Shown piece after piece: positions 1-7,281 of a DNA stretch of 13,249 bases. A model generated the notes under the pieces. It ran no database searches. It was not told where the DNA came from and was given only the letters and a program-made list of their open reading frames with translations. The stretch is from an uncultured Lysobacter sp. GTDB taxonomy: Bacteria; Pseudomonadota; Gammaproteobacteria; Xanthomonadales; Xanthomonadaceae. The translations under genes and the position numbers were made by a program. The stretch covers positions 1-13,249 of the forward strand of contig CAMLHR010000008.1 of assembly GCA_946479915.1 (NCBI GenBank). Direction: 5' to 3'. How positions within the stretch are numbered: the first letter of the stretch is position 1; each line of letters opens with the position of its first letter.

Positions 1-1064
1 CCCATCTCGTCCAGCAGGCGCATGATCGCCTCCTGGTTGCGGTCGTTGAGTTCCTTGGTGGTCTCGAAGCGCTTCTGCTGCTGCCGGTACAGGGTGGTCA
101 GCAGGCCGATGATCGCCAGCAGCATCGCGATGCCGGAGGCGACGCCGATCCAGAAGTTCGGGAACAGGCGGGTGTCGCGCACCGAACCGAACGAGGTGAA
201 AGCGTCGAACAGCGCGTCGGCGTCGGCCAGCAGCGCGTCGGAACTGTTGGTGATGGCGGCGGAGGCGGACTGCGCGGCGAACAGCGGCGCGGTCACGTCG
301 AGGATCTCGTTGAGGTCGACCTTCATCTCCTCCCAGAGCGTGTTGGCCTGGTCGAGCGCGGCGACGGCCGCCGGGGCGGTGACCTGCTGCAGGTCGCCCT
401 CGCCCTCGCGCAGGCCGGCCAGGTTGCGGTCGAACAGCGCCGCGTCGCGTGCCAGCGCGTCGCCGGCGAGCGGCGCGTCGGAACCGCCGGCCTGGATCTC
501 CGCCATGCGACGGGCCATGGCCGCGGAGGTCACGACCATCTGCAGGCCGTTGTAGACCTGCGCCGAGGGCGCGCCGCTGGAGGCCAGCGCGCGGACGACC
601 TCGTTGAGCTGCGCCTGGAGTTCCGGGACGCGGCTGCTGAAGGCGTCGGCGTTGTCGGCCAGGGCGATCACGGCCTCGCGCGATTCGATCACCCGGTCGG
701 CGTTGGCCGCCATCGGCGCCCAGGTGTTGCCCACTTCGGCGATCTCGGCCGACACGCTGGGCACGCCGCCGAAGCGGCTCTTCAGCGTGGCCACGTCCTG
801 GTCGATGCGCGACTTGGTCACGCCGAACGCAGTGAACGCCGCCGCGTCGCCGGTCACCGCCTGTCGGCCCTGGATCGCCAGCTGCTGCGAGAGCACCTGG
901 AGGTCGGCCGCGGAGGACTGCGCCCCGGACAGCTGCTGTCCCTGGTAGGTGGAGACACCCGTGTTGGCGGCCAGCACTGCCAGCGCGATGCCGAGCACGA
1001 TGAGCCAGAAGGTGACGCCGAGATTGCGGCTCTTGCCGGGCGTGGAATCGATGACGGTGCTCAT
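1..1064 (-). CDS. pilJ: Type IV pilus chemoreceptor PilJ (N-terminal part, runs off left edge)
   Basis: PilJ is the inner-membrane methyl-accepting chemoreceptor of the Pil-Chp pathway. It signals through the CheW-like PilI to the ChpA kinase, which phosphorylates PilG and PilH. I read the first 354 codons from an ATG at 1064, preceded by GAGG about 7 nt upstream. A short basic N-terminus is followed by a membrane segment at about residues 15-36 (VTFWLIVLGIALAVLAA). Next comes a long, Ala/Gln/Asp-rich, mostly helical periplasmic region to about residue 302, as in the PilJ N-terminal domain, then a second membrane segment at about 304-325 (FWIGVASGIAMLLAIIGLL). The start of the cytoplasmic signalling stem (YRQQQKRFETTKELNDRNQE) is in the window. 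HAMP and methyl-accepting domains must lie beyond the left edge. The identification rests on topology and on position after pilI. The edge truncation is only the window boundary. Confidence 0.88.
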   Translation of the reverse strand, partial: MSTVIDSTPGKSRNLGVTFWLIVLGIALAVLAANTGVSTYQGQQLSGAQSSAADLQVLSQQLAIQGRQAVTGDAAAFTAFGVTKSRIDQDVATLKSRFGGVPSVSAEIAEVGNTWAPMAANADRVIESREAVIALADNADAFSSRVPELQAQLNEVVRALASSGAPSAQVYNGLQMVVTSAAMARRMAEIQAGGSDAPLAGDALARDAALFDRNLAGLREGEGDLQQVTAPAAVAALDQANTLWEEMKVDLNEILDVTAPLFAAQSASAAITNSSDALLADADALFDAFTSFGSVRDTRLFPNFWIGVASGIAMLLAIIGLLTTLYRQQQKRFETTKELNDRNQEAIMRLLDEM

Positions 1065-1098
1065 GGTTCGACCTCGTTGCTGCGTCGTTGGTGGCGGC

Positions 1099-1749
1099 TC
1101 AGGCCGCTGCTTGTCGGAATTCGGGGGTGCGTGCCAGCCGTTCCAGGCTGAAGACCGCCCAGGGGTGGTCGTCGAGCCGGTAGGCGCGTTCGATGAAGTG
1201 CTGGTAGCGCTCGCCGGCGCCGAGTTCGGCGATGTCGATCGACTGCGGCTCGTTGAACGTGCGCTGGCCGAACAGTTCGTCGATCAGCACGGCCACGTCG
1301 CCGCCGCGCTGGCGCACGACGAGCATCCGCTGGCCTTCGTGCAGCACCGTGCGCTCGCCCTCGAGGAACTGCTTGAGGTCCACGACCGGCAGCAGGTTGC
1401 CGCGCATGTTGGCCACGCCGAGCATCCACGGCTGCGCGCCGGGGACGGGCGTCAGCGACGGCATCGGCAGGATCTCCACGACCTCGTCGAAGCCGGACGC
1501 GAGCCGCTGCCGGCCGATGCGGTATCCGACGCCGCGCCACAGGCCCGGCGCGTTGAGCTGTTCGGGCAGGCCGGCGACGTGCGCGAGCGACAGGCGCTCG
1601 TACTCGGCGAGGATCTCGAAGGGGGTGCTGGGTGTCGCGGGCATTTCCTGTTCCGGCGCCTCGTGCTCCGCCACCGCCACGTCGCCCCCGGCCGGCGACG
1701 GGGCCTGCTTCGGGGCGGATGCGCGGTGCGGGGCCTTGTGCTTCTTCAT
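1099..1749 (-). CDS. pilI: CheW-like adaptor PilI, twitching motility
   Basis: PilI couples the receptor PilJ to the ChpA histidine kinase in the cytoplasm. The 216-residue product has a CheW-like domain at about residues 69-205, with the family landmark PWMLGVANMRGNLLPVVDL at 107-125 and the strand RMLVVRQ at 141-147. The first 45 or so residues are Lys/Pro/Ala-rich and look disordered, making this longer than the roughly 180-residue pseudomonad PilI that I recall. The ATG at 1749 lies immediately after the pilH stop (TGAGATG), which favours translational coupling and this start. An in-frame ATG at 1644 (residue 36, MPATPSTPFE) is the alternative and would give about 181 residues, close to the usual length. 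Its neighbours pilH and pilJ, only 34 nt downstream, support the assignment over a general chemotaxis CheW. Confidence 0.88.
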   Translation of the reverse strand: MKKHKAPHRASAPKQAPSPAGGDVAVAEHEAPEQEMPATPSTPFEILAEYERLSLAHVAGLPEQLNAPGLWRGVGYRIGRQRLASGFDEVVEILPMPSLTPVPGAQPWMLGVANMRGNLLPVVDLKQFLEGERTVLHEGQRMLVVRQRGGDVAVLIDELFGQRTFNEPQSIDIAELGAGERYQHFIERAYRLDDHPWAVFSLERLARTPEFRQAAA

Positions 1750-1750
1750 C

Positions 1751-2116
1751 TCATCCGCCGAGGAGCTCGTTGATCCGGGCGATGAGCTGGTCCTCGCGTG
1801 GCGGCTTGACGATGTAGTCCTTCGCGCCCTGGCGCAGCCCCCACGCGCGATCGGTCTCCATGTGCTTGGTGCTGACGATCATCACCGGGATGGCGCTGGT
1901 CTCCGCGTCGCGCGACAGCGCGCGCGTCGCCTGGAACCCGTTCATGCCCGGAAGGATGACGTCCATCAGGACGAGGTCCGGCTGCTCGCGCTTGCACACC
2001 GCGATGCCGTCCTCGGCGTTGCCCGACGCCAGCACCTGGTGCCCGTTGCGTTCCAGCAACTGGGTCAGCACCGCGGTGTCCGTCGGTGAGTCTTCGATGA
2101 GGAGAATCCTTGCCAT
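1751..2116 (-). CDS. pilH: Response regulator PilH, twitching motility
   Basis: This is a single-domain CheY-like receiver of 121 residues, the same length as P. aeruginosa PilH and recognisably similar throughout (NGFQAT, AETSAIPV, QGAKDY). The acidic pocket is E8-D9, the phospho-acceptor is D52 (LMDVILPG), the switch Ser/Thr lies in VSTK at 81-84, and the invariant Lys is K104 (YIVKP). There is no output domain, so it works by protein interaction. In the Pil-Chp system PilH opposes or tunes PilG and is linked to pilus retraction and phosphate flow from ChpA. The ATG at 2116 follows a G-rich stretch (GGGGGCAAAGAAC) usable as a ribosome-binding site. The gene sits 23 nt after pilG and its stop nearly touches the pilI start. 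Confidence 0.95.
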   Translation of the reverse strand: MARILLIEDSPTDTAVLTQLLERNGHQVLASGNAEDGIAVCKREQPDLVLMDVILPGMNGFQATRALSRDAETSAIPVMIVSTKHMETDRAWGLRQGAKDYIVKPPREDQLIARINELLGG

Positions 2117-2139
2117 GTTCTTTGCCCCCTGCCCCCCGG

Positions 2140-2538
2140 TCAGGCGTTCACGTGCTTGCGGATCGCGTCGAGCAGTTCCTCGCGGGTGAACGGCTTGGTC
2201 AGGTACTGCTCGGACCCCACGATGCGTCCGCGCGCCTTGTCGAACAGGCCGTCCTTGGAGGACAGCATGATCACCGGCGTGCCCTTGTACAGCTGGTTGT
2301 TCTTGATCAGCGCGCAGGTCTGGTAGCCGTCCAGGCGCGGCATCATGATGTCCACGAAGATGATCTGCGGCTGCTGGTCGGCGATCTTCGCCAGCGCCTC
2401 GAACCCATCCGTCGCCGTGACCACCTCGGCGCCTTCGCGCTTGAGCAGCGTCTCCGCGGTTCGCCGGATGGTCTTGGAGTCATCGATCACCATGACCCTC
2501 AGCCCATCGAGGCTGCCCGTGCGTTCCCCGTCCTGCAT
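2140..2538 (-). CDS. pilG: Response regulator PilG, twitching motility
   Basis: This stand-alone CheY-like receiver is the main output of the Pil-Chp pathway and promotes type IV pilus extension (and, in P. aeruginosa, cAMP signalling). The sequence closely matches P. aeruginosa PilG: VMVIDDSKTIRRTAETLLK near the N-terminus, FVDIMMPRLDGYQTCALIKN in the middle and LSSKDGLFDKARGRIVGS near the end. Key residues counted from the chosen start are D19/D20, phospho-acceptor D63, S93/S94 and K115. I chose the ATG at 2538, giving 132 residues against about 135 in Pseudomonas, because GGGGGAAAG lies just upstream. The in-frame GTG at 2565 lies inside or upstream of the predicted promoter -10/start region, so it is unlikely to be translated. 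It is the first gene of the pilGHIJ unit and is divergent from gshB. Confidence 0.95.
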   Translation of the reverse strand: MQDGERTGSLDGLRVMVIDDSKTIRRTAETLLKREGAEVVTATDGFEALAKIADQQPQIIFVDIMMPRLDGYQTCALIKNNQLYKGTPVIMLSSKDGLFDKARGRIVGSEQYLTKPFTREELLDAIRKHVNA

Positions 2539-2566
2539 CGCGTGCTTTCCCCCGTTCGCGCCCACC

Positions 2567-2595
2567 TATATCCCAGCCCATGCGTTGAGTGTCAA
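2567..2595 (-). promoter_or_regulatory. Predicted sigma70-type promoter of the pilGHIJ operon
   Basis: Reading the minus strand, a perfect -35 TTGACA occupies 2595-2590, followed by a 17-nt spacer and GATATA at 2572-2567. Shifting the -10 by 2 nt gives TATAGG with a 19-nt spacer. Transcription would begin near 2560, giving a short leader of about 20 nt before the pilG ATG at 2538. The -35 match is exact, while the -10 is only partial. This is inference from sequence alone. Confidence 0.6.
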
Positions 2596-2695
2596 GCCGC
2601 GCGTGGCCGAACCGAAAACATGAACGCGTTATTGCGCGGCCCGTCGCACGACCCGCCACGCGCGCCCGCGGGCGGTCCGTCGCGCGGCCGCGCGC

Positions 2696-2704
2696 TGCTA
2701 CCAT
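2696..2704 (+). promoter_or_regulatory. Possible extended -10 promoter of gshB-tonB3
   Basis: TGCTACCAT at 2696-2704 is an extended -10 (TGn plus TACCAT) 28 nt before the gshB ATG. It lies just after the 14-bp palindrome at 2681-2694, and no recognisable -35 is present at the normal distance. A start near 2711 would give a leader of about 20 nt. The remaining part of this roughly 190-nt divergent region shows no small ORF with support. Confidence 0.35.
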
Positions 2705-2731
2705 CGATCCACGCCTGCAGGACGCGTCGCC

Positions 2732-3697
2732 ATGCCCCTGGACATCGTCGTCGTGATGGACCCGATCGGGTCGATCAAGGTCGCCAAGGATTCGACCTTC
2801 GCGATGCTGCTGGAGGGCCAGCGCCGCGGCCACCGCCTCCACTACGTCTCGCCCGGGGGCCTCGCGCTCGACGGGGGCAAGGCGGTCGCGCGCGCGGCGC
2901 CGCTCGGCGTCCGCGACGAGCCCACCGGCTGGTTCGAGCTCGGCGAGGCCAGGATGCGCCCCTTCGGCCCCGGCGACGTCGTGCTGATGCGCACCGACCC
3001 GCCGGTGGACGCCGAATACCTGTACGACACGCTGGTCCTGGACGTCGCCCGCCGGGCCGGCGCCCTGGTGGTCAACGACCCGCGGGGCCTGAGGGACTTC
3101 AACGAGAAGCTCGCCGCGCTGCTGTTCCCGCAGTGCTGCGCCCCGAGCCTGGTCAGCCGGGACGCCGCCGCGCTCAAGGCGTTCGTCGCCGCCGAGGGCC
3201 AGGCGGTGCTCAAGCCCCTGGACGGGATGGGCGGGCGCTCCATCTTCCGGGCGACGGCCGGCGACCCGAACGTGAACGTGATCCTGGAGACCCTGACGGC
3301 GGGGGGCCGCCGGCTGGCGATGGCCCAGCGCTGGCTGCCCGGGATCGCGCAGGGCGACAAGCGCATCCTGCTGGTGGACGGCGAGCCGATCGACTACTGC
3401 CTGGCCCGGATCCCGCAGGGCGACGAATTCCGGGGCAACCTGGCGGTGGGCGGCCGGGGCGTCGCCCAGCCGCTGTCCGAGCGCGATCGCTGGATCGCGG
3501 CGCAGGTGGGCCCGGAAATGCGCCGGCGCGGCATGGTCTTCGTCGGGCTGGACGTCATCGGTGACTGGCTGACGGAGGTCAACGTCACCAGCCCCACCTG
3601 CATCCGGGAGATCGACGCGGCCTACGGGCTGAACATCGCCGGGCGCCTGTTCGACGCCATCGACGCGCGGCTGGAGGCCGCAGCGACGACCCGATGA
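2732..3697 (+). CDS. gshB: Glutathione synthetase (prokaryotic type)
   Basis: GshB is a cytoplasmic ATP-grasp ligase that joins gamma-glutamylcysteine and glycine to make glutathione, with hydrolysis of ATP to ADP. The product has 321 residues, against 316 in E. coli, and shows the family landmarks in order: MDPIGSIKVAKDST at 9-22, RTDPP at 87-91, NDPRGLRDFNEKL at 115-127, the ATP-binding loop KPLDGMGG at 161-168, GDKRILLVDGEP at 208-219, FRGNLAVGG at 233-241, and the metal/substrate segment TEVNVTSPT at 281-289. The ATG at 2732 has AGGA about 10 nt upstream. The stop overlaps the next gene's start (ATGA), so the TonB-like gene is probably co-translated. The gene lies divergent from pilG, as gshB sits beside pilG in Pseudomonas. 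Confidence 0.97.
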   Translation: MPLDIVVVMDPIGSIKVAKDSTFAMLLEGQRRGHRLHYVSPGGLALDGGKAVARAAPLGVRDEPTGWFELGEARMRPFGPGDVVLMRTDPPVDAEYLYDTLVLDVARRAGALVVNDPRGLRDFNEKLAALLFPQCCAPSLVSRDAAALKAFVAAEGQAVLKPLDGMGGRSIFRATAGDPNVNVILETLTAGGRRLAMAQRWLPGIAQGDKRILLVDGEPIDYCLARIPQGDEFRGNLAVGGRGVAQPLSERDRWIAAQVGPEMRRRGMVFVGLDVIGDWLTEVNVTSPTCIREIDAAYGLNIAGRLFDAIDARLEAAATTR

Positions 3698-4587
3698 GCG
3701 CGGTGGCCGTCCCTCGGGCCGGGCCGGGGCCCGGCGGCATCGGCGAGCGCGAGCGGCTGCGCGCGACGCTGGTCCTGTCCCTGCTCGTGCACGGCATGCT
3801 GGTGCTGGGGGTCGGGTTCGCGCTCGAGGGCGCGGCCCCGGTGCTCCCGACCCTGGACGTCATCCTCACCGAGGCGACGACCGCGCTCACCCCCGACCAG
3901 GCCGACTTCCTCGCCCAGGCGAGCAACCGCGGCGGCGGCGAGCACGACGAGGCGCGCCGGCCCCGCGACCGCCAGGCGGGGCAGCTCCCCCAGGCCGAGC
4001 CGGGCGTGTCCCCCGTGCCGGTCCGGGCCCAGGCGCCTGCCCCGAGCCCGCCGCCCGAGGCGCGCGTCGTGTCCAGTACCCGGGGCGAGCGGCCCGTGCC
4101 GTCCGCCGAGGCGACGCCCCCGGTCGAGACCCGGCGCCCGCTGCCCGAGGGCCGGCGGGACATCGAGCGCGAACTGGCCATGGCGCGCCTGGCGGCGGAG
4201 ATCCACCGCGACCGCGAGGCCTACGCCAAGCGCCCCAACCGCAAGTTCGTGTCGGCGAGCACGCGCGAATACGCCTATGCCGCCTACCTGCGGGCCTGGG
4301 TGGACCGGGTGGAGCGCGTGGGCAACCTGAACTATCCGGACGAGGCGCGCCGCCGCCGGCTCGCCGGGCAGGTCGTCATCAGCGTCGCCATTCGCCGCGA
4401 CGGGACGGTCGAGGCCGCGGAGGTCGTCGGGACGAGCGGGCAGCCCCTGCTCGACCAGGCCGCCCTGCGCATCGCGCGGCTGGCCGAACCCTATCCGCCG
4501 CTGCCCGAGACCGGGGAGGACGTGGACATCCTGCACGTGACCCGCACCTGGCAGTTCCTGCCGGGTGGCAGCATGGTGGACCGCTAG
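3694..4587 (+). CDS. tonB3: TonB3-like energy transducer
   Basis: TonB proteins span the inner membrane and periplasm and pass proton-motive energy from an ExbB/ExbD-type motor to outer-membrane partners. This 297-residue protein has a short cytoplasmic tail and one membrane segment at about 23-43 that carries S29 and H33 in the S-x3-H spacing conserved in TonB. A Pro/Arg/Glu-rich periplasmic linker covers about 90-160, followed by a helical segment (KFVSASTREYAYAAYLRAW, 184-202) and a TonB C-terminal domain at about 205-291 with NLNYPDEARRRRLAGQV and the closing TRTWQFLP. In P. aeruginosa the equivalent gene beside gshB and pilG is tonB3, required for normal twitching and pilus assembly. The same neighbourhood suggests the same role here, which is inferred. 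No exbB/exbD is in the window. It overlaps gshB by 4 nt. Confidence 0.88.
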   Translation: MSAVAVPRAGPGPGGIGERERLRATLVLSLLVHGMLVLGVGFALEGAAPVLPTLDVILTEATTALTPDQADFLAQASNRGGGEHDEARRPRDRQAGQLPQAEPGVSPVPVRAQAPAPSPPPEARVVSSTRGERPVPSAEATPPVETRRPLPEGRRDIERELAMARLAAEIHRDREAYAKRPNRKFVSASTREYAYAAYLRAWVDRVERVGNLNYPDEARRRRLAGQVVISVAIRRDGTVEAAEVVGTSGQPLLDQAALRIARLAEPYPPLPETGEDVDILHVTRTWQFLPGGSMVDR

Positions 4588-4588
4588 G

Positions 4589-5299
4589 TCAGCGCGCCGC
4601 GCGCGCGGCGCGTTGCTGGTCCAGCGTCAGCGCGACGTGGTCGCGCAGGTAGGCCGGCTCGATCGCGCCGGCCGGCCGGGCCTCGCCGCGCGCCACCGCC
4701 GACGCGGCCAACCGTGCCAGGTCCTCCGCGTGCGGCAGCGCAGCGGGGTCCAGCGCCGCGAGCGCGCCGGCCAGCCGCGTGCCGAGCGCGCCCTCGCAGG
4801 CGCCGAAGCCGGTGCCCACGCCGATCCAGGCGTGTCCGTCCACCGGGATCGCCACGGCACCGGGCGGGCCGACGGACTCGGCGCCCAGCGCGGAGGGTTC
4901 GCCGGCTTCGATCGCGAACGCGCCGGCGTACACCTCGCCCATCCGCGCGTCGATGGCGGCGAGCACGCGGGTCGCGCCCGGCGACCCCGACGCGGCGCCG
5001 GCGGCCAGCACCGCAAGCGTCGAGGCGGCCACCACCGGCCGGTCGAGCGCGAACGCGATGCCCTGCACGATCGACAGCCCCAACCGCACGCCCGTGAACG
5101 CGCCCGGCCCGCGGCTGACCGCCAGCGCGTCGAGCTGCGCCCGCGCGAGGCCCGCCTCGGCCAGCAGCGCCTCCGCCCACGGCAGCGCGAGCTCGGCATG
5201 CCGCCGCGGCGCGACTTCGTGGCGCGCCGTGACTTCGCCGTCGTTCCACAGGGCGACGGAGCAGGCTTCGGTCGCGAGTTCGAAGGCGAGCAACCTCAT
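4589..5299 (-). CDS. tsaB: tRNA t6A biosynthesis protein TsaB
   Basis: TsaB is the non-catalytic partner of TsaD in the TsaBDE complex, which transfers threonylcarbamoyl to A37 of ANN-decoding tRNAs. The 236-residue product starts MRLLAFELATEACSVALWND, the ASKHA-fold phosphate-1 region typical of TsaB, and has the conserved loop SRGPGAFTGVRLGLSIVQG at 62-80. Its length matches E. coli TsaB (231). The ATG at 5299 overlaps the stop of the upstream helicase gene (ATGA), which supports both the start and translational coupling. It is the last gene of the mrcB-lipoprotein-yoaA-tsaB unit, and only one base separates its stop from the convergent tonB3 stop. A yoaA-tsaB pairing is also seen in E. coli. 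Confidence 0.95.
   Translation of the reverse strand: MRLLAFELATEACSVALWNDGEVTARHEVAPRRHAELALPWAEALLAEAGLARAQLDALAVSRGPGAFTGVRLGLSIVQGIAFALDRPVVAASTLAVLAAGAASGSPGATRVLAAIDARMGEVYAGAFAIEAGEPSALGAESVGPPGAVAIPVDGHAWIGVGTGFGACEGALGTRLAGALAALDPAALPHAEDLARLAASAVARGEARPAGAIEPAYLRDHVALTLDQQRAARAAR
4593..4612. repeat. 20-bp perfect GC-only palindrome at the tonB3/tsaB junction
   Basis: The 20 bases at 4593-4612 are identical to their reverse complement (CGCGCCGCGC followed by GCGCGGCGCG), and pairing extends by a G-U, an A-T and a C-G beyond that. The element lies inside the last codons of tsaB (RAARAAR) and 5 nt after the tonB3 stop. It could fold into a strong hairpin in RNA from either strand and slow or protect transcript ends. 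No T-run follows on either strand, so it is not a canonical intrinsic terminator. In DNA this GC-rich, chance is a possible explanation. Confidence 0.45.
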
Positions 5300-7281
5300 G
5301 CCGCGCAGGGTACCGTCGCGAAGAAGGCCTCGACGTCGCCGATCTCCCGCGTCCGCGGAAACGGCGGCAGCGAATCGAGGAAGACGCGCCCGTAGCTGCG
5401 GCCTGTCAGCCGCGGATCGCACAGGACCAGCACGCCGCGGTCCGACTCGGTGCGGATCAGGCGCCCGACGCCCTGCTTGAGCGCGATGACGGCCTGCGGC
5501 ACCTGCTCGTCGCGGAACGGGTTGCCGCCCCGGCGGCGCACGGCCTGCAGGCGCGCCTCGAACACCGGGTCGTCCGGCGCGGCGAACGGCAGCTTGTCGA
5601 TGACCACCACGCTCAGCGCCTCGCCCGCGACGTCCACGCCTTCGCGGAAGCTCGCGGCGCCGAGCAGCACGCCGTTGCCGGACGCGCGGAAGCGCTCCAG
5701 CAGCACGTGGCGCGGGGCATCGCCCTGAACGAACAACGGCCAGGGTCCGTTGCGCAGCGCGGCGGCCGCCTCGCGCAGGGCGCGATGCGAGGCGAACAGC
5801 ACGAACGCACGGCCGCCCGACGCCTCCAGCACCGGCCACAACGCACCCACCAGCGCGCCGGTGAAGTCGCGCGAACCGGGTTCGGGCAACCGCGGCGGGA
5901 GGTAGCACAACGCCTGCGTTTCCCAGTCGAAGGGACTGGGCTCGAGCAGGGTCGCGGGGGCGTCCAGCCCGAGCCGCTCCGCCAGGTGGCCGAACTCGCC
6001 GGCGACGGCGAGCGTCGCGGACGTGAACACCCAGGCGGCACGCGAGGCCTCGCGATGGGCGCGCAGCGGGCCCGACACGTCCAGCGGCGTCGCCTGCAGG
6101 CGGAACCCGCGCGGCGAGAGTTCGTACCAGCGGGTGACGTCGCCGAGGTCCGCGTCGTCGTCGCCCGCACGGCGCCATCGGCCGAGGCGCGCGGCGAAGT
6201 CCGTGGCGCGCGCATGGCACGCCTCGAACCCGGGCGACGCCTCGCCCAAAGGGCCGAGCGACGCGGCCAGCCCGGCCAGTGCGTGCTCCAGCCCGTCCAG
6301 GTCCTCGTCCACGCCGGGCGCGTCCATCGCGCGCGCGAGCGTGCCGCGCACGGGCAAGGCGTCCATCGAGGCGCGCAGCGCGCGCAGCGCCTGCTCGAGC
6401 TGCTGCGCGGGCGCCTGCACCGCCGCGAGCGACCCCGCCACGTCCCGGCACTCGCGCACCACGTCGCGGGCGAGTTCGGCCACCGCGCGCGCGCCCATGG
6501 CCTCGCCGAAGAACTGCGCGGCCAGGTCGGGCAGCTGGTGCGCCTCGTCCACGACGAACGCCTGCGCGCCGGGGAGGATCTCGCCGAAGCCCTCGCGCTT
6601 GAGCGCGAGGTCGGCGAGCAGCAAGTGGTGGTTGATCACCACGAGGTCGGCCGACTGCGCGCGCTGGCGTGCCTGCACGACGAAGCATTCGTTCCAGAAC
6701 GGGCATTCCGTGCCGAGGCAGTTGTCGGCGGTGCTGGTCACCACCGGCAGCAGCGGCGAGTCCTCCGCCAGTCCCTCGAGTTCGGCCAGGTCGCCCATCC
6801 GCGTGCGCCCGCTCCACCCGACGACGCGCTGGAACTGCGCCGCCTGCTCCCGGGTGGCGAACGCGGGCTCGCCCTTCGCCTGCTCGAGCCGGTAGCGGCA
6901 CAGGTAGTTTGCGCGCCCCTTGAGCAGCGCCGTCTTCAGCCCGGTGCCAAGCGCGTCGCGGACCCGCGGCAGGTCGCGATGGTAGAGCTGGTCCTGCAGC
7001 GCGCGGGTGCCGGTGGAGACGATGGTCTTCAGGCCCGACAGCAAGGCCGGGACGAGGTAGGCGAACGTCTTGCCGGTGCCGGTGCCCGCCTCGGCCAGCA
7101 GCGTGCCCTGCGACGCGAACGCGTCGGCCACCGCGTCGGCGAGCCGTTGCTGCGCGGGCCGCGGCACGAAGCCGGGCAGCGCCCCCGACAGCGCGCCGCC
7201 TTCGCTCAACGCCTCGCGGCTGGCGCGGGCCAGGTCCGACACCGCGCGGCTCAGTACCGGGCCGGCCGATCGAGCCGGCAC
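5296..7281 (-). CDS. yoaA: ATP-dependent helicase YoaA (DinG/XPD family, Fe-S)
   Basis: YoaA is a 5'-3' superfamily 2 DNA helicase related to XPD and DinG. In E. coli it acts in repair of blocked forks together with the HolC (chi) clamp-loader subunit. The 661-residue product (E. coli about 636) shows an N-terminal Q-like region (RPAQQRLADAVADAF), Walker A EAGTGTGKT at 64-72, four Fe-S ligand cysteines C128, C188, C193 and C199 with DinG-like spacing, DEAH at 245-248, the motif V-like segment SFREGVDVAGEALSVVVIDK, and motif VI QGVGRLIR at 603-610. The start is uncertain: the GTG at 7281 overlaps the upstream gene by 31 nt, and the GTG at 7242 (residue 14) avoids the overlap. Neither has a clear ribosome-binding site. 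Gene order before tsaB favours YoaA over DinG itself. Confidence 0.9.
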   Translation of the reverse strand: MPARSAGPVLSRAVSDLARASREALSEGGALSGALPGFVPRPAQQRLADAVADAFASQGTLLAEAGTGTGKTFAYLVPALLSGLKTIVSTGTRALQDQLYHRDLPRVRDALGTGLKTALLKGRANYLCRYRLEQAKGEPAFATREQAAQFQRVVGWSGRTRMGDLAELEGLAEDSPLLPVVTSTADNCLGTECPFWNECFVVQARQRAQSADLVVINHHLLLADLALKREGFGEILPGAQAFVVDEAHQLPDLAAQFFGEAMGARAVAELARDVVRECRDVAGSLAAVQAPAQQLEQALRALRASMDALPVRGTLARAMDAPGVDEDLDGLEHALAGLAASLGPLGEASPGFEACHARATDFAARLGRWRRAGDDDADLGDVTRWYELSPRGFRLQATPLDVSGPLRAHREASRAAWVFTSATLAVAGEFGHLAERLGLDAPATLLEPSPFDWETQALCYLPPRLPEPGSRDFTGALVGALWPVLEASGGRAFVLFASHRALREAAAALRNGPWPLFVQGDAPRHVLLERFRASGNGVLLGAASFREGVDVAGEALSVVVIDKLPFAAPDDPVFEARLQAVRRRGGNPFRDEQVPQAVIALKQGVGRLIRTESDRGVLVLCDPRLTGRSYGRVFLDSLPPFPRTREIGDVEAFFATVPCAA

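Noticed and set aside
22..948. Plus-strand open frames opposite pilJ.
   Set aside because: Ser/Ala/Arg-rich shadows of the pilJ coding strand. The minus-strand reading gives two proper membrane helices and a ribosome-binding site.
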